A stretch of 60,934 nt of DNA from NCBI RefSeq assembly GCF_000407545.1, contig NZ_ASWH01000005.1:1-60934 (forward strand), read 5' to 3'. Below are positions 42,801 to 50,939 of this stretch, piece by piece. Source of the DNA: Enterococcus gilvus ATCC BAA-350 (GTDB taxonomy: Bacteria; Bacillota; Bacilli; Lactobacillales; Enterococcaceae). Under the pieces are notes generated by a model. That model made no database searches, was not told where the DNA came from, and saw nothing but the letters and a program-made list of their open reading frames with translations. A program made the translations under genes and the position numbers. How positions within the stretch are numbered: position 1 is the first letter of the stretch; the number at the start of each line of letters is the position of its first letter.

Positions 42801-45800
42801 CCACTTCTTTCAAATCAATTGAAACAGCTGAATGGCTATTTCATTTCAGCAGCCACTGCGAAAATTAATTTGCCTGATGTTTTGCCCGATACTCAGCAAT
42901 CAGATTTATCAATAGATGTTGATGCACCGCCATATACGTTCATAGAACATGGAGGGGAAATTTACCTGCATGAACAGGGGCAGCTAGTACAGCAGGAATT
43001 AAAGGGCGTTAAGAAAAAAAGAATGGTTGGCATGATTGGTTTAAGAGATCAAGTAAGCCAAGTCATTTCTTATCAGCAGCAAATCGATTACGATCCAGAA
43101 GTGTTTCAAGAGCATTTGAAAAAGTTAAATGATACTTATGATCGTTTCGTCCAGGAGTATGGGTATTTAAATACACCTACAAACACCCGTTTATTCTATC
43201 AAGACGACCGCTCTGCTTTATTGTCGTCTATTGAAGCAATAAATAAAGATGGCAGTTACTCAAAGGCTGACATATTTGAAAAGCCTACGATTCGGCCAAT
43301 TGAACCTGTCACAGAAGTCGGGACCGCAATCGAAGCATTGAATCATAGTCTATCGAAATATGGAAAGATTAATTTCGACTATATGCAGCGTATCTATTCA
43401 ATAGAGATCGATAAGATCATTCAAGAATTGGATGCGCATATTTTCGTTGATGTAGAAACCTATTTGAACAATGAGAAAGATATTTTTTCCTCCTACATAA
43501 CGAAGGACGCTTATCTTTCAGGAGATGTAAAACAAAAACTATATTTAGCACAAATGATGGTTTCTGAGGAATCGCTATTTGAAAAGAATATTCAGGCTTT
43601 AAAAGAAGTGATTCCAAAAGATTTAACAGTATCGGAGATCGATTATGATATCGGGTCCAGCTGGCTACCGTTAGATATGTATCACCAGTTCATAAAGGAA
43701 GTATTTGATATTCCTAAACCGCTAATTGATGATGAGACTGTTCATGTAGTCTACAACCGCTTTTCGGATCATTATCACATAGAAGGGAAAGGGTATGGAA
43801 ACAACTCCATTTTGTTGGAAAATGAATATGGAACTGAGCGAGCGAATGGGTTTGTACTACTTGAAAAATCGTTGAACTTAAAAACGATTCAAATCTTTGA
43901 TCAAGAAGTGAAGTACGTTAATGGGGAAAGAGTCACAGACTCCATTTTAAACATCAAAGAAACGATGATGGCCAGAGCGAAACAAGAACAGCTCCATCAT
44001 GTTTTTAAAGACTGGCTATTTAAAGAGCCCAATAGAGCAGAAGAACTACTCAAAATCTATAATGATCGATTTAATCGCATTCGACCACGTTTGTATGATG
44101 GCTCTTATTTATCTTTTGAGGGAATGAACCAGGACTTTGAATTGAGACCCCATCAAAAGAATGTAGTAGCTAGAATTGTTGAAAATGGACGTGCATTGAT
44201 GGCTCATGAAGTAGGTGCAGGAAAAACTGCAAGCATGATTAGTGCTGGCATAATGATGAAGGATCAGGGATTGATTCAAAAACCAATGTATGTTGTGCCT
44301 AATCACCTAACAGAACAGTTCGGGCAAGAACTATTGCGTTTTTATCCTGCAAAAAAAGTGCTAGTGACAACAAAAAAAGATTTTGAGAAAAGGAACCGGC
44401 ACAAATTTATTTCTAAAATTGCGACCGGTGATTATGATGCGGTGATTATTGGACATAGTCAATTCGAGAAGATTCCACTGAGTAAAGAACGGAAAGAAGC
44501 CGTGATACGTAAAGAGTTAAACGAAGTGAAAGAAGGGATTAGCCTAGAGAAAAGTCAGTCTGGCCAAAGTTGGAGCTTGAAGCAAATGGTTAGTTTTGAG
44601 AAAAAATTGAAAGAGCGATTGAAGAACCTGCAAAATGAAGATTACAAAGATCAACTCCTAACGTTTGAAGAACTTGGGGTTGATTTTCTTTTTGTGGATG
44701 AATCGCACAATTATAAGAACCTTTATACGTACACAAAAATGTCCAATGTCGCAGGCGTAAATACCTCAAATAGTCTACGTGCAACCGATATGTACATGAA
44801 AACGCAGTATTTATTAGAGAAACATCAAGGCCGTGGTGTTGTGTTTGCGACCGGAACAGCGATCTCTAATTCGATGAGTGAATTGTATACGTTAGAACGG
44901 TATTTACAACCGGATGAACTAGCACGTATGAATTTGACAACCTTTGATCGTTGGGCATCAACCTTTGGTGAAGTCGTGACCGCACCTGAAATTAACCCAG
45001 AAGGTAGCGGATTTAGAATGAAAAGTCGCTTTGCTAAGTTCCATAATTTACCGGAATTGATGAGTTCATTCTCTTTAGTCGCAGATATTCAGACGAGTGA
45101 TATGTTGAATTTACCTGTACCCGAAGTACAGAATGGCAAACCAAAGTTAGTGGTATCTGAACCAAGTGAATACCAGGAACTAAAAATGATGGAACTAGCC
45201 GATCGTGCAGATGAGATCCGTACGAACAATGTAGATCCTAGGGAAGATAATATGTTGAAAATTACCAATGAAGCCAAATTAATGGCCATCGATGCACGAC
45301 TTTTGGAAGAACAGGCACCAGTACATGAAGGAGGAAAGCTTTTCAAATGTGTCGAAAACGTCTATAAGATCTGGAACGATTATTCAGAAACCCAATCAAC
45401 TCAAATTGTGTTTTCAGATAGCGGAACGCCAAAGCCTGGTAAATTTAACGTCTATGATGAAATGAAACGATTGCTTATAGAAAAAGGAATTCCAGATGAA
45501 CAAATCGCCTTCATTCACTCCGCCAAAACGGATCTCCAAAGAGAAAGATTATTTGACAAAGTCAGACAAGGTGAGGTTCGTATTCTCTTTGGAAGCACAG
45601 AAAAACTTGGTACTGGTACGAATATACAAGATAAGCTTATCGCAGATCACCATTTAGATGTTCCCTGGCGGCCAAGTGACATTACACAACGAGACGGACG
45701 GATCGTTCGGCAGGGGAATGAAAATACCGAAGTACAGTTGTATCGATATGTAGCGAGAAATAGTTTCGACTCGTATCTTTGGCAGACGCAAGAAAATAAG

Positions 45801-46643
45801 TTGAAATTCATTAATCAAATCATGTCTGGTAAAAGCATTGCACGAACAGCAGATGATATTGATCAAACGGCATTGAATGCTGCTGAAGCAAAAGCATTAG
45901 CTACTAGTAATCCATTGTTGTTAGAAAAAATGAATGTAGATAAAGAAGTCATGAATCTTCAATTATTGAAAAGTAGCTGGCAAACAAATCAAATTGCTTT
46001 GAATCAAAGGGTAGAAACAGAATATCCAAAGCGGTTAGACGAATTATCGGCGTTATTGAACCATGTGTCAGAGGACAATCAGCTTGCAGCAGAACAGGTG
46101 TCTAAAGAGTTTTCTATCGTCTTGAATGATCGTGTTTATGAGGATAAGAAGGAAGCGTTAGACGTTTTTAACGCACTATTACCTAGCAAGTTTGGAGATT
46201 TTACTACTACTCGATTAGGAGAATATTGTGGTTTCGATATTACTGCAACACAGTCTCAATTTGGCCAAGTAATACTAACCTTGAAAAATCAGGGAGCTTA
46301 CGAAGTGGCGGTTGAAAGAGATGGAAAAGGATCATTTATTCGCATGTCAAATGTTCTTAAAAGCTTGCCAGATCAATTGAATGATCTTAGAAATGAACAA
46401 GCAGACCTTACTAAAAAGATGGAACAAGCGACAGTACAGTTACAAAAATCATTCGATCAGGATCAAGAACTAAGTGAATTACTGAAACAACAGACGGCTA
46501 TAAATTTAAGGATTGAGATGGGCGATAAGTCATCGAGTATAGATAACAAGCAATCCAATATGACTGGACCAACAATTGAAATTTCTTCAAAAACCCATGT
46601 AGATGAGCAATCAAACGCGTATCTTGTCGAACAACAACGTTAA
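39864..46643 (+). CDS. giant ArdC-like / N6-methylase-like / SNF2 helicase protein
   Basis: 2259 residues. N-terminal ArdC-type ssDNA-binding region (LLFAYGQNPMATYLADFQTW, about 50-110); a disordered S/T/N-rich linker (about 234-377); a conserved region at 380-500; a methylase-like domain (RILDPAMGSGNFF near 745, SNVPFAD near 808, with NVPF in place of NPPY); a long middle part; SNF2-type helicase with Walker A HEVGAGKTA near 1447, DESH near 1611 and RDGRIVRQGN near 1942. ArdC proteins block restriction in recipients. It ends GPTIEI plus 19 residues to Arg. A different gene lies inside the linker. Confidence 0.85.
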   Translation: MSLSDYWENQPGRLEHQDLKGMYRTIIESVTSSEPEILQFLEYSSQLYKYEMDSLLFAYGQNPMATYLADFQTWKNVQRSVKRGSKAIKVLHQSENGRFYHSNLFDVSQTVGREINFPNWLMDKNEYQKVVNNAFPTNESQDDPLWQGIQENYALEDLATDHASDFPFYGELSEFMLQHKLGQSPRWKDYIECVEPLVNNPDLLVATLPRILKTNRNILSIIAATKNEFTKEQDYGQQSRQIGRVQSAAKTNQPGISKTNGTDTSNELSGEGRSDVSRSSEISTKSRSDSSRENNTTVSGGTETHLVSGTETNGAVDDLSQSKTTRDPNKGTDGIPETNGGDSTDSSEGSSTTNSKTESTEATDSRNGVTADSSNGIENPSKISFNQINAVLKVGSGVSGGKLRIQEYFSQETNTKKLVDFLKNEYGTGGMSNSGGTGLTIQFDGKGFRIGHRFTENENAIHLSWNQVADHIKLLVSSGKYLTADEKIAYHERLDEKQQEKTSEYNKMSTRMEDTKSLEQDSTLFDSAAWTELPDDFRYQEINGRSYLINEKGEYEKDPVNVLFENGKTYYQTIEKTEISKKTDHETSQEELTINLFDFSYSDPVGSERANVSRKEDIPTIDRIDFTFPEDTKGFYGSTPKEKLHDNLAALNLLKQLESEDRLANSEEQTVLAKYVGWGGLSVIFDDSKDSYREEREELRQLLTDGEYESARESVLTAYYTDPMVIREIYSTLERFHFSSGRILDPAMGSGNFFSAMPEEMRENSSLYGVEIDSLSARLSKQLHQTVHIEESGFENTKFLEGSFDVVVSNVPFADQRITDNKTLDRYYIHDYFIKHSLDLVHSGGIVAVITSSGTMDKKDSYFREELSSQADLLGAVRLPNNTFQEIAGTEVTTDILFFRKKDRAIAEELEQKDSKKPEWVETTEVPSGIRREDGSLQPPMTINTYYDRRPSSVLGSFAFKNFRGGTYTVAPKEGQALQPLLSNQLKQLNGYFISAATAKINLPDVLPDTQQSDLSIDVDAPPYTFIEHGGEIYLHEQGQLVQQELKGVKKKRMVGMIGLRDQVSQVISYQQQIDYDPEVFQEHLKKLNDTYDRFVQEYGYLNTPTNTRLFYQDDRSALLSSIEAINKDGSYSKADIFEKPTIRPIEPVTEVGTAIEALNHSLSKYGKINFDYMQRIYSIEIDKIIQELDAHIFVDVETYLNNEKDIFSSYITKDAYLSGDVKQKLYLAQMMVSEESLFEKNIQALKEVIPKDLTVSEIDYDIGSSWLPLDMYHQFIKEVFDIPKPLIDDETVHVVYNRFSDHYHIEGKGYGNNSILLENEYGTERANGFVLLEKSLNLKTIQIFDQEVKYVNGERVTDSILNIKETMMARAKQEQLHHVFKDWLFKEPNRAEELLKIYNDRFNRIRPRLYDGSYLSFEGMNQDFELRPHQKNVVARIVENGRALMAHEVGAGKTASMISAGIMMKDQGLIQKPMYVVPNHLTEQFGQELLRFYPAKKVLVTTKKDFEKRNRHKFISKIATGDYDAVIIGHSQFEKIPLSKERKEAVIRKELNEVKEGISLEKSQSGQSWSLKQMVSFEKKLKERLKNLQNEDYKDQLLTFEELGVDFLFVDESHNYKNLYTYTKMSNVAGVNTSNSLRATDMYMKTQYLLEKHQGRGVVFATGTAISNSMSELYTLERYLQPDELARMNLTTFDRWASTFGEVVTAPEINPEGSGFRMKSRFAKFHNLPELMSSFSLVADIQTSDMLNLPVPEVQNGKPKLVVSEPSEYQELKMMELADRADEIRTNNVDPREDNMLKITNEAKLMAIDARLLEEQAPVHEGGKLFKCVENVYKIWNDYSETQSTQIVFSDSGTPKPGKFNVYDEMKRLLIEKGIPDEQIAFIHSAKTDLQRERLFDKVRQGEVRILFGSTEKLGTGTNIQDKLIADHHLDVPWRPSDITQRDGRIVRQGNENTEVQLYRYVARNSFDSYLWQTQENKLKFINQIMSGKSIARTADDIDQTALNAAEAKALATSNPLLLEKMNVDKEVMNLQLLKSSWQTNQIALNQRVETEYPKRLDELSALLNHVSEDNQLAAEQVSKEFSIVLNDRVYEDKKEALDVFNALLPSKFGDFTTTRLGEYCGFDITATQSQFGQVILTLKNQGAYEVAVERDGKGSFIRMSNVLKSLPDQLNDLRNEQADLTKKMEQATVQLQKSFDQDQELSELLKQQTAINLRIEMGDKSSSIDNKQSNMTGPTIEISSKTHVDEQSNAYLVEQQR
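40567..40995 (+). CDS. TnpV-like protein nested in the giant gene, +1 frame
   Basis: A 142-residue frame wholly inside the giant gene, one base out of phase, with its own site (GAAGGAGCAAGACT) at the ATG. The product has the TnpV pattern: GLMYPEVAKL, then YLEEQRPTLYQELKLTGLL and a helical C-terminal part. The parent frame here encodes only low-complexity S/T/N sequence, as expected if the nested frame is the older, constrained one. TnpV-like proteins occur next to helicase genes in Firmicutes mobile elements; their role is not known to me. Confidence 0.7.
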   Translation: MANNLDKLEEYNQQQKQINQEYPRRTEPILQMNYQEKDGLMYPEVAKLVQNHDLTPAEKTIQLYLEEQRPTLYQELKLTGLLMIYLNQKQQEIQTKEQTEYLKQMEAIAPTLPKDLLQRTRKLNQLKQQIHETVLQQILPME

Positions 46644-46653
46644 GTTTATTCTT

Positions 46654-46681
46654 GATAATACCACGTATACGTGGTATTATC
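46654..46681. promoter_or_regulatory. 28-bp perfect palindrome
   Basis: GATAATACCACGTA is followed directly by its exact inverted complement. It lies 11 bases after the giant gene and 23 before the next start. There is no T-run, so it is more likely an operator or RNA-processing stem than a terminator. Confidence 0.75.
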
Positions 46682-46703
46682 ATTTTGAGGAGGAATAAAC
46701 AAA

Positions 46704-46973
46704 ATGGAATATAAGACAACAGAAGCAAAAAGGAAAGCGAATTCGAAATATCGAAAAGCGAACAAAGAAGAAGAAAAGGTAAAAACGTATCGTAGAACAG
46801 CAAAGATGTATCTCACTAAGTATGCAGAATTATCCGATATTTTACTCTTCCAAAAGACTATCGTTGAGAGAGTGAAGGAATTAGCAGCTGATGAACCTGA
46901 TAGGGCGGATGAGATTCGGAAGGTTTATTTAGAGAACCTGGCGGACCAGGAGGAAAAACTAAAGGAGGAATAA
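46704..46973 (+). CDS. small basic plasmid protein, regulator-like
   Basis: 89 residues, very Lys/Glu-rich at the N-terminus (EAKRKANSKYRKANKEEEK) and helical later. The site is GAGGAGGAATAAACAAA, directly behind the 28-bp palindrome, so it may bind there. It resembles small Arc-like plasmid proteins in size and composition only. Confidence 0.55.
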   Translation: MEYKTTEAKRKANSKYRKANKEEEKVKTYRRTAKMYLTKYAELSDILLFQKTIVERVKELAADEPDRADEIRKVYLENLADQEEKLKEE

Positions 46974-46976
46974 AAA

Positions 46977-47369
46977 ATGATGGTACTTGAAGGACTTGTT
47001 AGGTGTTGTTTTGGTTTAGTAGATGGAGTTGCATGGTTATTTCTCCAGTTGGTAAAGGGAATGTTAGCAGCTCTTTATTCCTTTTTAGGGTGGTGTGGCG
47101 CGCGTTTCTCAGAACTCCCTGGGAATATCGCGATCCCAATTGTGTTCTTTTTAGGACTGATACTAGTTGTAGGGATTGTTAGTTTGATCTATTTTGCCCC
47201 ACATATTTTGTTTTTTGTAGTAGTGATATTGCCAGTCTTTTATATCGTTTTGCGCTTTCTAATTGGATGGATTGCTCTATTTGGAATTTTCTATTATCTC
47301 TACCACAAGTTAGTGCAGATTGTTGATTGGATACGTCCAACAAAAGAAGGAGGCGAAATGATTGACTAA
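46977..47369 (+). CDS. polytopic membrane protein, 130 aa
   Basis: Four hydrophobic segments and a short basic tail. The site is AAAGGAGGAATAAAAA. It ends inside the next gene (overlap). No family recognised; membrane partner of a transfer or maintenance function. Confidence 0.55.
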   Translation: MMVLEGLVRCCFGLVDGVAWLFLQLVKGMLAALYSFLGWCGARFSELPGNIAIPIVFFLGLILVVGIVSLIYFAPHILFFVVVILPVFYIVLRFLIGWIALFGIFYYLYHKLVQIVDWIRPTKEGGEMID

Positions 47370-47787
47370 GGAATCGTACTCAACAAAGACAAATAATGCG
47401 TTAATTCATGTTGATTTCCAAACTAAACATCAAGTATATAATTCGTTAGAAGCCTGGAGAAAAGGATTGTTTACCGAACTAGAAGAACACGGTTATACAA
47501 TTAGCTTGCCAGATTATATATTTCCCTCGAAATTAGTCAGTCATTCAGGAAATCTCTTTGAATTAAATGTTGAAATACAAAAAATGCGTACCGGTGATTC
47601 GGTTGTATTATTTAGAAATACTCACTATGAAATTGTTTTTGATCGCATATCTGCGGAAAAAACGCTATTAACTTATCGAAGCTTATTAGGTGGACTGGAT
47701 CGTGCGCTATTAGAACATAAATTGGAACCTGAAAAAAATATTATCGAAAAATACTTTAATCAAATGAAAGAAATGTTTTGTGATTAA
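47362..47787 (+). CDS. hypothetical protein, 141 aa
   Basis: TTG start overlapping the previous gene, with GGAGGCGAAATGA upstream. The soluble alpha/beta product has no motif I recognise. It precedes the Dam-type methylase by 14 bases. Confidence 0.5.
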   Translation: MTKESYSTKTNNALIHVDFQTKHQVYNSLEAWRKGLFTELEEHGYTISLPDYIFPSKLVSHSGNLFELNVEIQKMRTGDSVVLFRNTHYEIVFDRISAEKTLLTYRSLLGGLDRALLEHKLEPEKNIIEKYFNQMKEMFCD

Positions 47788-47801
47788 CGGAGAGTGAAAC
47801 A

Positions 47802-48602
47802 ATGAAGCGTTTATTAAACTATCCTGGAAGCAAGTGGAGAATGGCAGATTTAATCATAGAGAATATGCCAACTCATAAGAGCTATCTAGAACCGTTTTGT
47901 GGATCGTGTGCTGTGTTTATGACCAAACCTAAAGCAACACTTGAAACAATTAACGATATAGATGGCCGACTAGTGAATTTATTCAAAGCTATGCGAGACA
48001 TACCTGAAGATCTTCAGTATCAAATTATGCATACACTTTATTCCCGTGAGGAGTATATATTGTCTCAAGAAAAGTCGTCGGACATGCTTGAAGATGCCAG
48101 ACGAATGATGGTTCGGTTATGGTTCGCGGTCGGGGGGAAAACTTTCTCTATACCAGGTTTTAGAAAAAATATATCATGGAATGGACCATATAACACCTAT
48201 GAATGGAACGATATGTATAACCGTATCGGAATTGCGGCTGCACGATTAAAAGATGCCCAAATCGAGAAGATGGATGCAATACAACTCATTCAGCAACACA
48301 ATAATGCTGACACGTTGATCTATTGTGATCCGCCTTACGTGAGTTCGCCCCTGGTAGATAAACACTATCAGTATGATCTTACCCTGGAGAATCATGAATG
48401 CTTGTTGGAGGTCTTAAAGAATCACTCAGGGCCGGTTATGTTATCTGGATATGATAGCGAATTGTATTCGGTAGAATTAGGCAGCTGGACTCGAATTGAG
48501 CAGCAAACAAAGGTAGGAATTACAACTGAAAGAAAATCTAGTCGTACTGAAGTCGTTTGGTGTAACTTTGAACCAAATAGTCAATTGTCACTTTTCGGAT
48601 AA
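47802..48602 (+). CDS. Dam-type N6-adenine DNA methyltransferase (D12 class)
   Basis: 266 residues. NYPGSKW (6-12), the SAM-binding PFCGSCAVF (31-39), and the catalytic DPPY (176-179, YCDPPYVSS) place it in the D12 class. No restriction gene accompanies it, so it is an orphan methylase, probably protecting the plasmid or adjusting replication or transfer. Confidence 0.9.
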   Translation: MKRLLNYPGSKWRMADLIIENMPTHKSYLEPFCGSCAVFMTKPKATLETINDIDGRLVNLFKAMRDIPEDLQYQIMHTLYSREEYILSQEKSSDMLEDARRMMVRLWFAVGGKTFSIPGFRKNISWNGPYNTYEWNDMYNRIGIAAARLKDAQIEKMDAIQLIQQHNNADTLIYCDPPYVSSPLVDKHYQYDLTLENHECLLEVLKNHSGPVMLSGYDSELYSVELGSWTRIEQQTKVGITTERKSSRTEVVWCNFEPNSQLSLFG

Positions 48603-48622
48603 AACAATTAGGAGAGATCATA

Positions 48623-48997
48623 TTGAAAAAGAAGTATTTCGTAATAACACTGGTAGGATTGCTTTCAGTCATTCTTTTTGCAGGATGTGGGTCAAAAAAT
48701 GATTTGAAGGAAATGTTGACGGAAGGCAGCGGCCGTTGGGAAATGTCCACTCCAAAGGGTGGAGGAAACATTGAGTTTTTCGAAGATGGTTCAGCAAAAC
48801 TTGATGATGATGGTGATATTGAAAAAATGTCCTATACAATTAATGAAGAGCAAACGTCTCTTACACTTGTTATGGAAGATTATGAAGACGTGAAAAGTAC
48901 GATTAAAAATATCAAAATCGAGGATGAGCAGACTATCAAAGGAGATCTTTTCCAAAATGATGATAGCGAATCTGCACCAATAAAACTAGTAAAATAG
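48623..48997 (+). CDS. small lipoprotein
   Basis: TTG start behind TTAGGAGAGATCATA. A signal sequence with lipobox LFAGC puts the mature Cys near residue 22. The 100-residue outer domain (GSGRWEMSTPKGGGNIEFFEDGSA) looks like a small beta protein. Function unknown; surface exclusion is a common role for plasmid lipoproteins. Confidence 0.7.
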   Translation: MKKKYFVITLVGLLSVILFAGCGSKNDLKEMLTEGSGRWEMSTPKGGGNIEFFEDGSAKLDDDGDIEKMSYTINEEQTSLTLVMEDYEDVKSTIKNIKIEDEQTIKGDLFQNDDSESAPIKLVK

Positions 48998-49034
48998 ATA
49001 TGGTTTTTATTGAAAGTAGGCAAGGTGAATCACA

Positions 49035-49304
49035 ATGAAAAAGGTTTTTGACATTTCTAAGAATAGAGAAAGTTCCGAAAAACAACTCCTTTTTATTATT
49101 ATGACACTTATTATCATAGTATTGTTATATTGGGAAATCGTGGTTGTGCGTAGTCTATATTTAAATTATTTATCCGGATTTACTAGTTTATTTTGGACCA
49201 TTTTATTATGGGTCATAGCAAATACTACTATTCTTTCTATACAGGCTAATCTTACGTATAGGCTTTTCCGTGAAATAAGAAGTGATAGACTTAAAAGACA
49301 ATGA
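49035..49304 (+). CDS. small two-helix membrane protein
   Basis: 89 residues with hydrophobic segments at about 19-37 and 49-72 and charged ends. Site GGCAAGGTGAATCACA. Function unknown. Confidence 0.5.
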   Translation: MKKVFDISKNRESSEKQLLFIIMTLIIIVLLYWEIVVVRSLYLNYLSGFTSLFWTILLWVIANTTILSIQANLTYRLFREIRSDRLKRQ

Positions 49305-49373
49305 AATCCAGTTAGCAGAATGTTTAAGTAAAATCTGCATGATCTGGGGCTATGTAGAAGAGAGTTGATATAA

Positions 49374-49463
49374 ATGTTTGGGTATTATTTTGTAATGGGT
49401 GTTTTCATACTCACGGTTGTCGCAAGTGTTGCTGCAATGATAACTAACAAGAAAGGTAAATGA
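49374..49463 (+). CDS. 29-residue membrane peptide
   Basis: MFGYYFVMGVFILTVVASVA followed by AMITNKKGK: one membrane helix and a basic tail. AGAAGAGAG lies upstream. The size is like small toxin or regulatory peptides; evidence is limited to composition. Confidence 0.4.
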   Translation: MFGYYFVMGVFILTVVASVAAMITNKKGK

Positions 49464-49500
49464 TTCGACTCTAAAATAGTCGGTTAATGGAGGAAATAAC

Positions 49501-49770
49501 ATGGATGAAGTGGTCTATTTAGTTTTCTTAGAAGAAAAAGAAAATAGTGGATTGGAATTGGGCGTGTTTTCCGATAGGAGCAAAGCTATCAAGTGCTTTG
49601 CAGAAAAGGTTCAAGTGTGCCAAATGAAGTGGGAGAACGCACAGAGCGTTGACAAGGTAGTCAAAATAGGAAGTCCGGACCAAAAAACAGTTTGTTGGTC
49701 ACAAAAGGATTTTAGCCAGACTTGGCACTTCCAAAAAATCAATTTAAATGAAATCAAAAAAGTATGTTAA
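49501..49770 (+). CDS. hypothetical protein, 89 aa
   Basis: Good site (AATGGAGGAAATAAC). A soluble protein with three cysteines and a plausible alpha/beta fold. No family recognised. Confidence 0.55.
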   Translation: MDEVVYLVFLEEKENSGLELGVFSDRSKAIKCFAEKVQVCQMKWENAQSVDKVVKIGSPDQKTVCWSQKDFSQTWHFQKINLNEIKKVC

Positions 49771-49807
49771 TTGGGGCTATCAAGTAGAAAAGAAGGGAGG
49801 AAAAGTA

Positions 49808-49996
49808 ATGGTCAAATCTAAAGACGAACCTATCTGTCCTTATTGTAAATCAGCAAACCGGAAGAGTTCGGTACTAGGAACAACGGGGCTAATAAGTTAT
49901 AACGGAGTGACTGTCGGAGTCGAGTGTAGTTGTTGTAAAAAATCATTCGTTACTGATGTCGAGTTGAATATCACGTATAAAACTAGAAAGATTTAG
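49808..49996 (+). CDS. small zinc-ribbon protein
   Basis: ATG at 49808 behind AAGGGAGGAAAAGTA; the upstream ATG at 49748 has no site. The 62-residue product carries CPYC (PICPYCKSA) and CSCC (VECSCCKKS), two CxxC knuckles 30 residues apart that should hold zinc. Likely a nucleic-acid-binding accessory. Confidence 0.65.
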   Translation: MVKSKDEPICPYCKSANRKSSVLGTTGLISYNGVTVGVECSCCKKSFVTDVELNITYKTRKI

Positions 49997-50029
49997 CTAC
50001 ACAATCGGACGGTACAGCGGAGGTACATC

Positions 50030-50206
50030 ATGAAAATTGTAAAGGATTTAGTTACAGGAAAAGAATTTCAATTTGTTGAATACGTACAGCATGGTGTCAA
50101 TGATTGCTCGTTCATCAGCAGTACGCCACATGTTAAAGTACGGGATTTGAACAAAGGAACTGTTAAATATCTACCAATCAATCAAATTGAAATCGTCAGC
50201 AAGTGA
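50030..50206 (+). CDS. small hypothetical protein, 58 aa
   Basis: ATG behind GCGGAGGTACATC opens MKIVKDLVTGKEFQFVEYVQ... ending INQIEIVSK. No motif recognised; probably a small beta-rich protein. Confidence 0.5.
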   Translation: MKIVKDLVTGKEFQFVEYVQHGVNDCSFISSTPHVKVRDLNKGTVKYLPINQIEIVSK

Positions 50207-50238
50207 CGGGAATAGCAGAAGAAATGGAGAGAAGCGGC

Positions 50239-50445
50239 ATGTCAGAATTTATGGTTTCCTATAGCGTGGAAGAAAATCCAAACAGAGTTCTCAATTCAGA
50301 CTTGCGACAATCAAAAGTCGTTGAGGCACAAAATGAAGACGAAGCTAGGAAAAAGCTCTATGAAATAGAAACCCGAAAGATCAACTATATTTCTTCAATA
50401 ACGATTTTCACGTGGAATGGGGAAAATCGTAAAGAAAAAGCATAA
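50239..50445 (+). CDS. small hypothetical protein, 68 aa
   Basis: ATG at 50239 follows GGAGAGAAGCGGC; a GTG at 50203 over the previous stop is possible. The product is charged with a helix NEDEARKKLYEIETRK. No family recognised. Confidence 0.5.
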   Translation: MSEFMVSYSVEENPNRVLNSDLRQSKVVEAQNEDEARKKLYEIETRKINYISSITIFTWNGENRKEKA

Positions 50446-50720
50446 AGATGGAAGAAGGTTGTTCGCTATTAAGCGATAAATAGTGAATCTTTACTTCTTT
50501 GCAGTAAGGGATAATCAGACGAATACCGTACAATCGTTGTACCTGGCAACCAATATACTTCAAGTATTTCCGAACATTGATCAAGAATGCAAAAGAAATA
50601 GCATAATATTAATATCGCAAATGCGTTTTATGACTAACTGATATCCTTACTATTCTTATTCCCCTAAACACTTTAATCCATCTAAAAGTAGCTAGAGGGG
50701 TATCCCCTCCGCAAGAAGAA
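50446..50720. other. gap between convergent units
   Basis: No gene seen. It holds short repeats (GTACAATCGTTGTAC at about 50529) and a mixed AT-rich sequence, then the terminator of the minus-strand repair operon. Confidence 0.4.
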
Positions 50721-50758
50721 AACAACACCGTCTGCATATTAAAGCAGGCGGTGTTGTT
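50721..50758 (-). terminator. terminator hairpin of the repair operon
   Basis: AACAACACCGTCTGC pairs with GCAGGCGGTGTTGTT over 15 bp (one G-U). The stem overlaps the last codons of the minus-strand gene. T-rich sequence follows weakly on both sides, so it may act in both directions. Confidence 0.7.
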
Positions 50759-50939
50759 TGTATGGAATGATGTAGTAATCATAAGGTATCCGGCCGGCTG
50801 ATCGCTCGATGTAAAAGCAAAAACGCGCAAGTCCTTCTGCTGCAAGCGTTCGCTGACCGCAACCAAGGAGTTGTTCTAAGAAGAATTCACGGGAAAGATA
50901 CCCCAACTCATACATCTTTATCAAGGTCATATCGTCCAT
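50739..50939 (-). CDS. small protein of the Y-polymerase operon
   Basis: The start at 50939 follows GAAGAAGGGGCGAACG; the longer frame to 51122 has no good site. The 66-residue product (MDDMTLIKMYELGYLSREFF...) is helical. It overlaps the 50908 gene and ends in the terminator stem. Unknown role in the repair operon. Confidence 0.55.
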   Translation of the reverse strand: MDDMTLIKMYELGYLSREFFLEQLLGCGQRTLAAEGLARFCFYIERSAGRIPYDYYIIPYKQHRLL

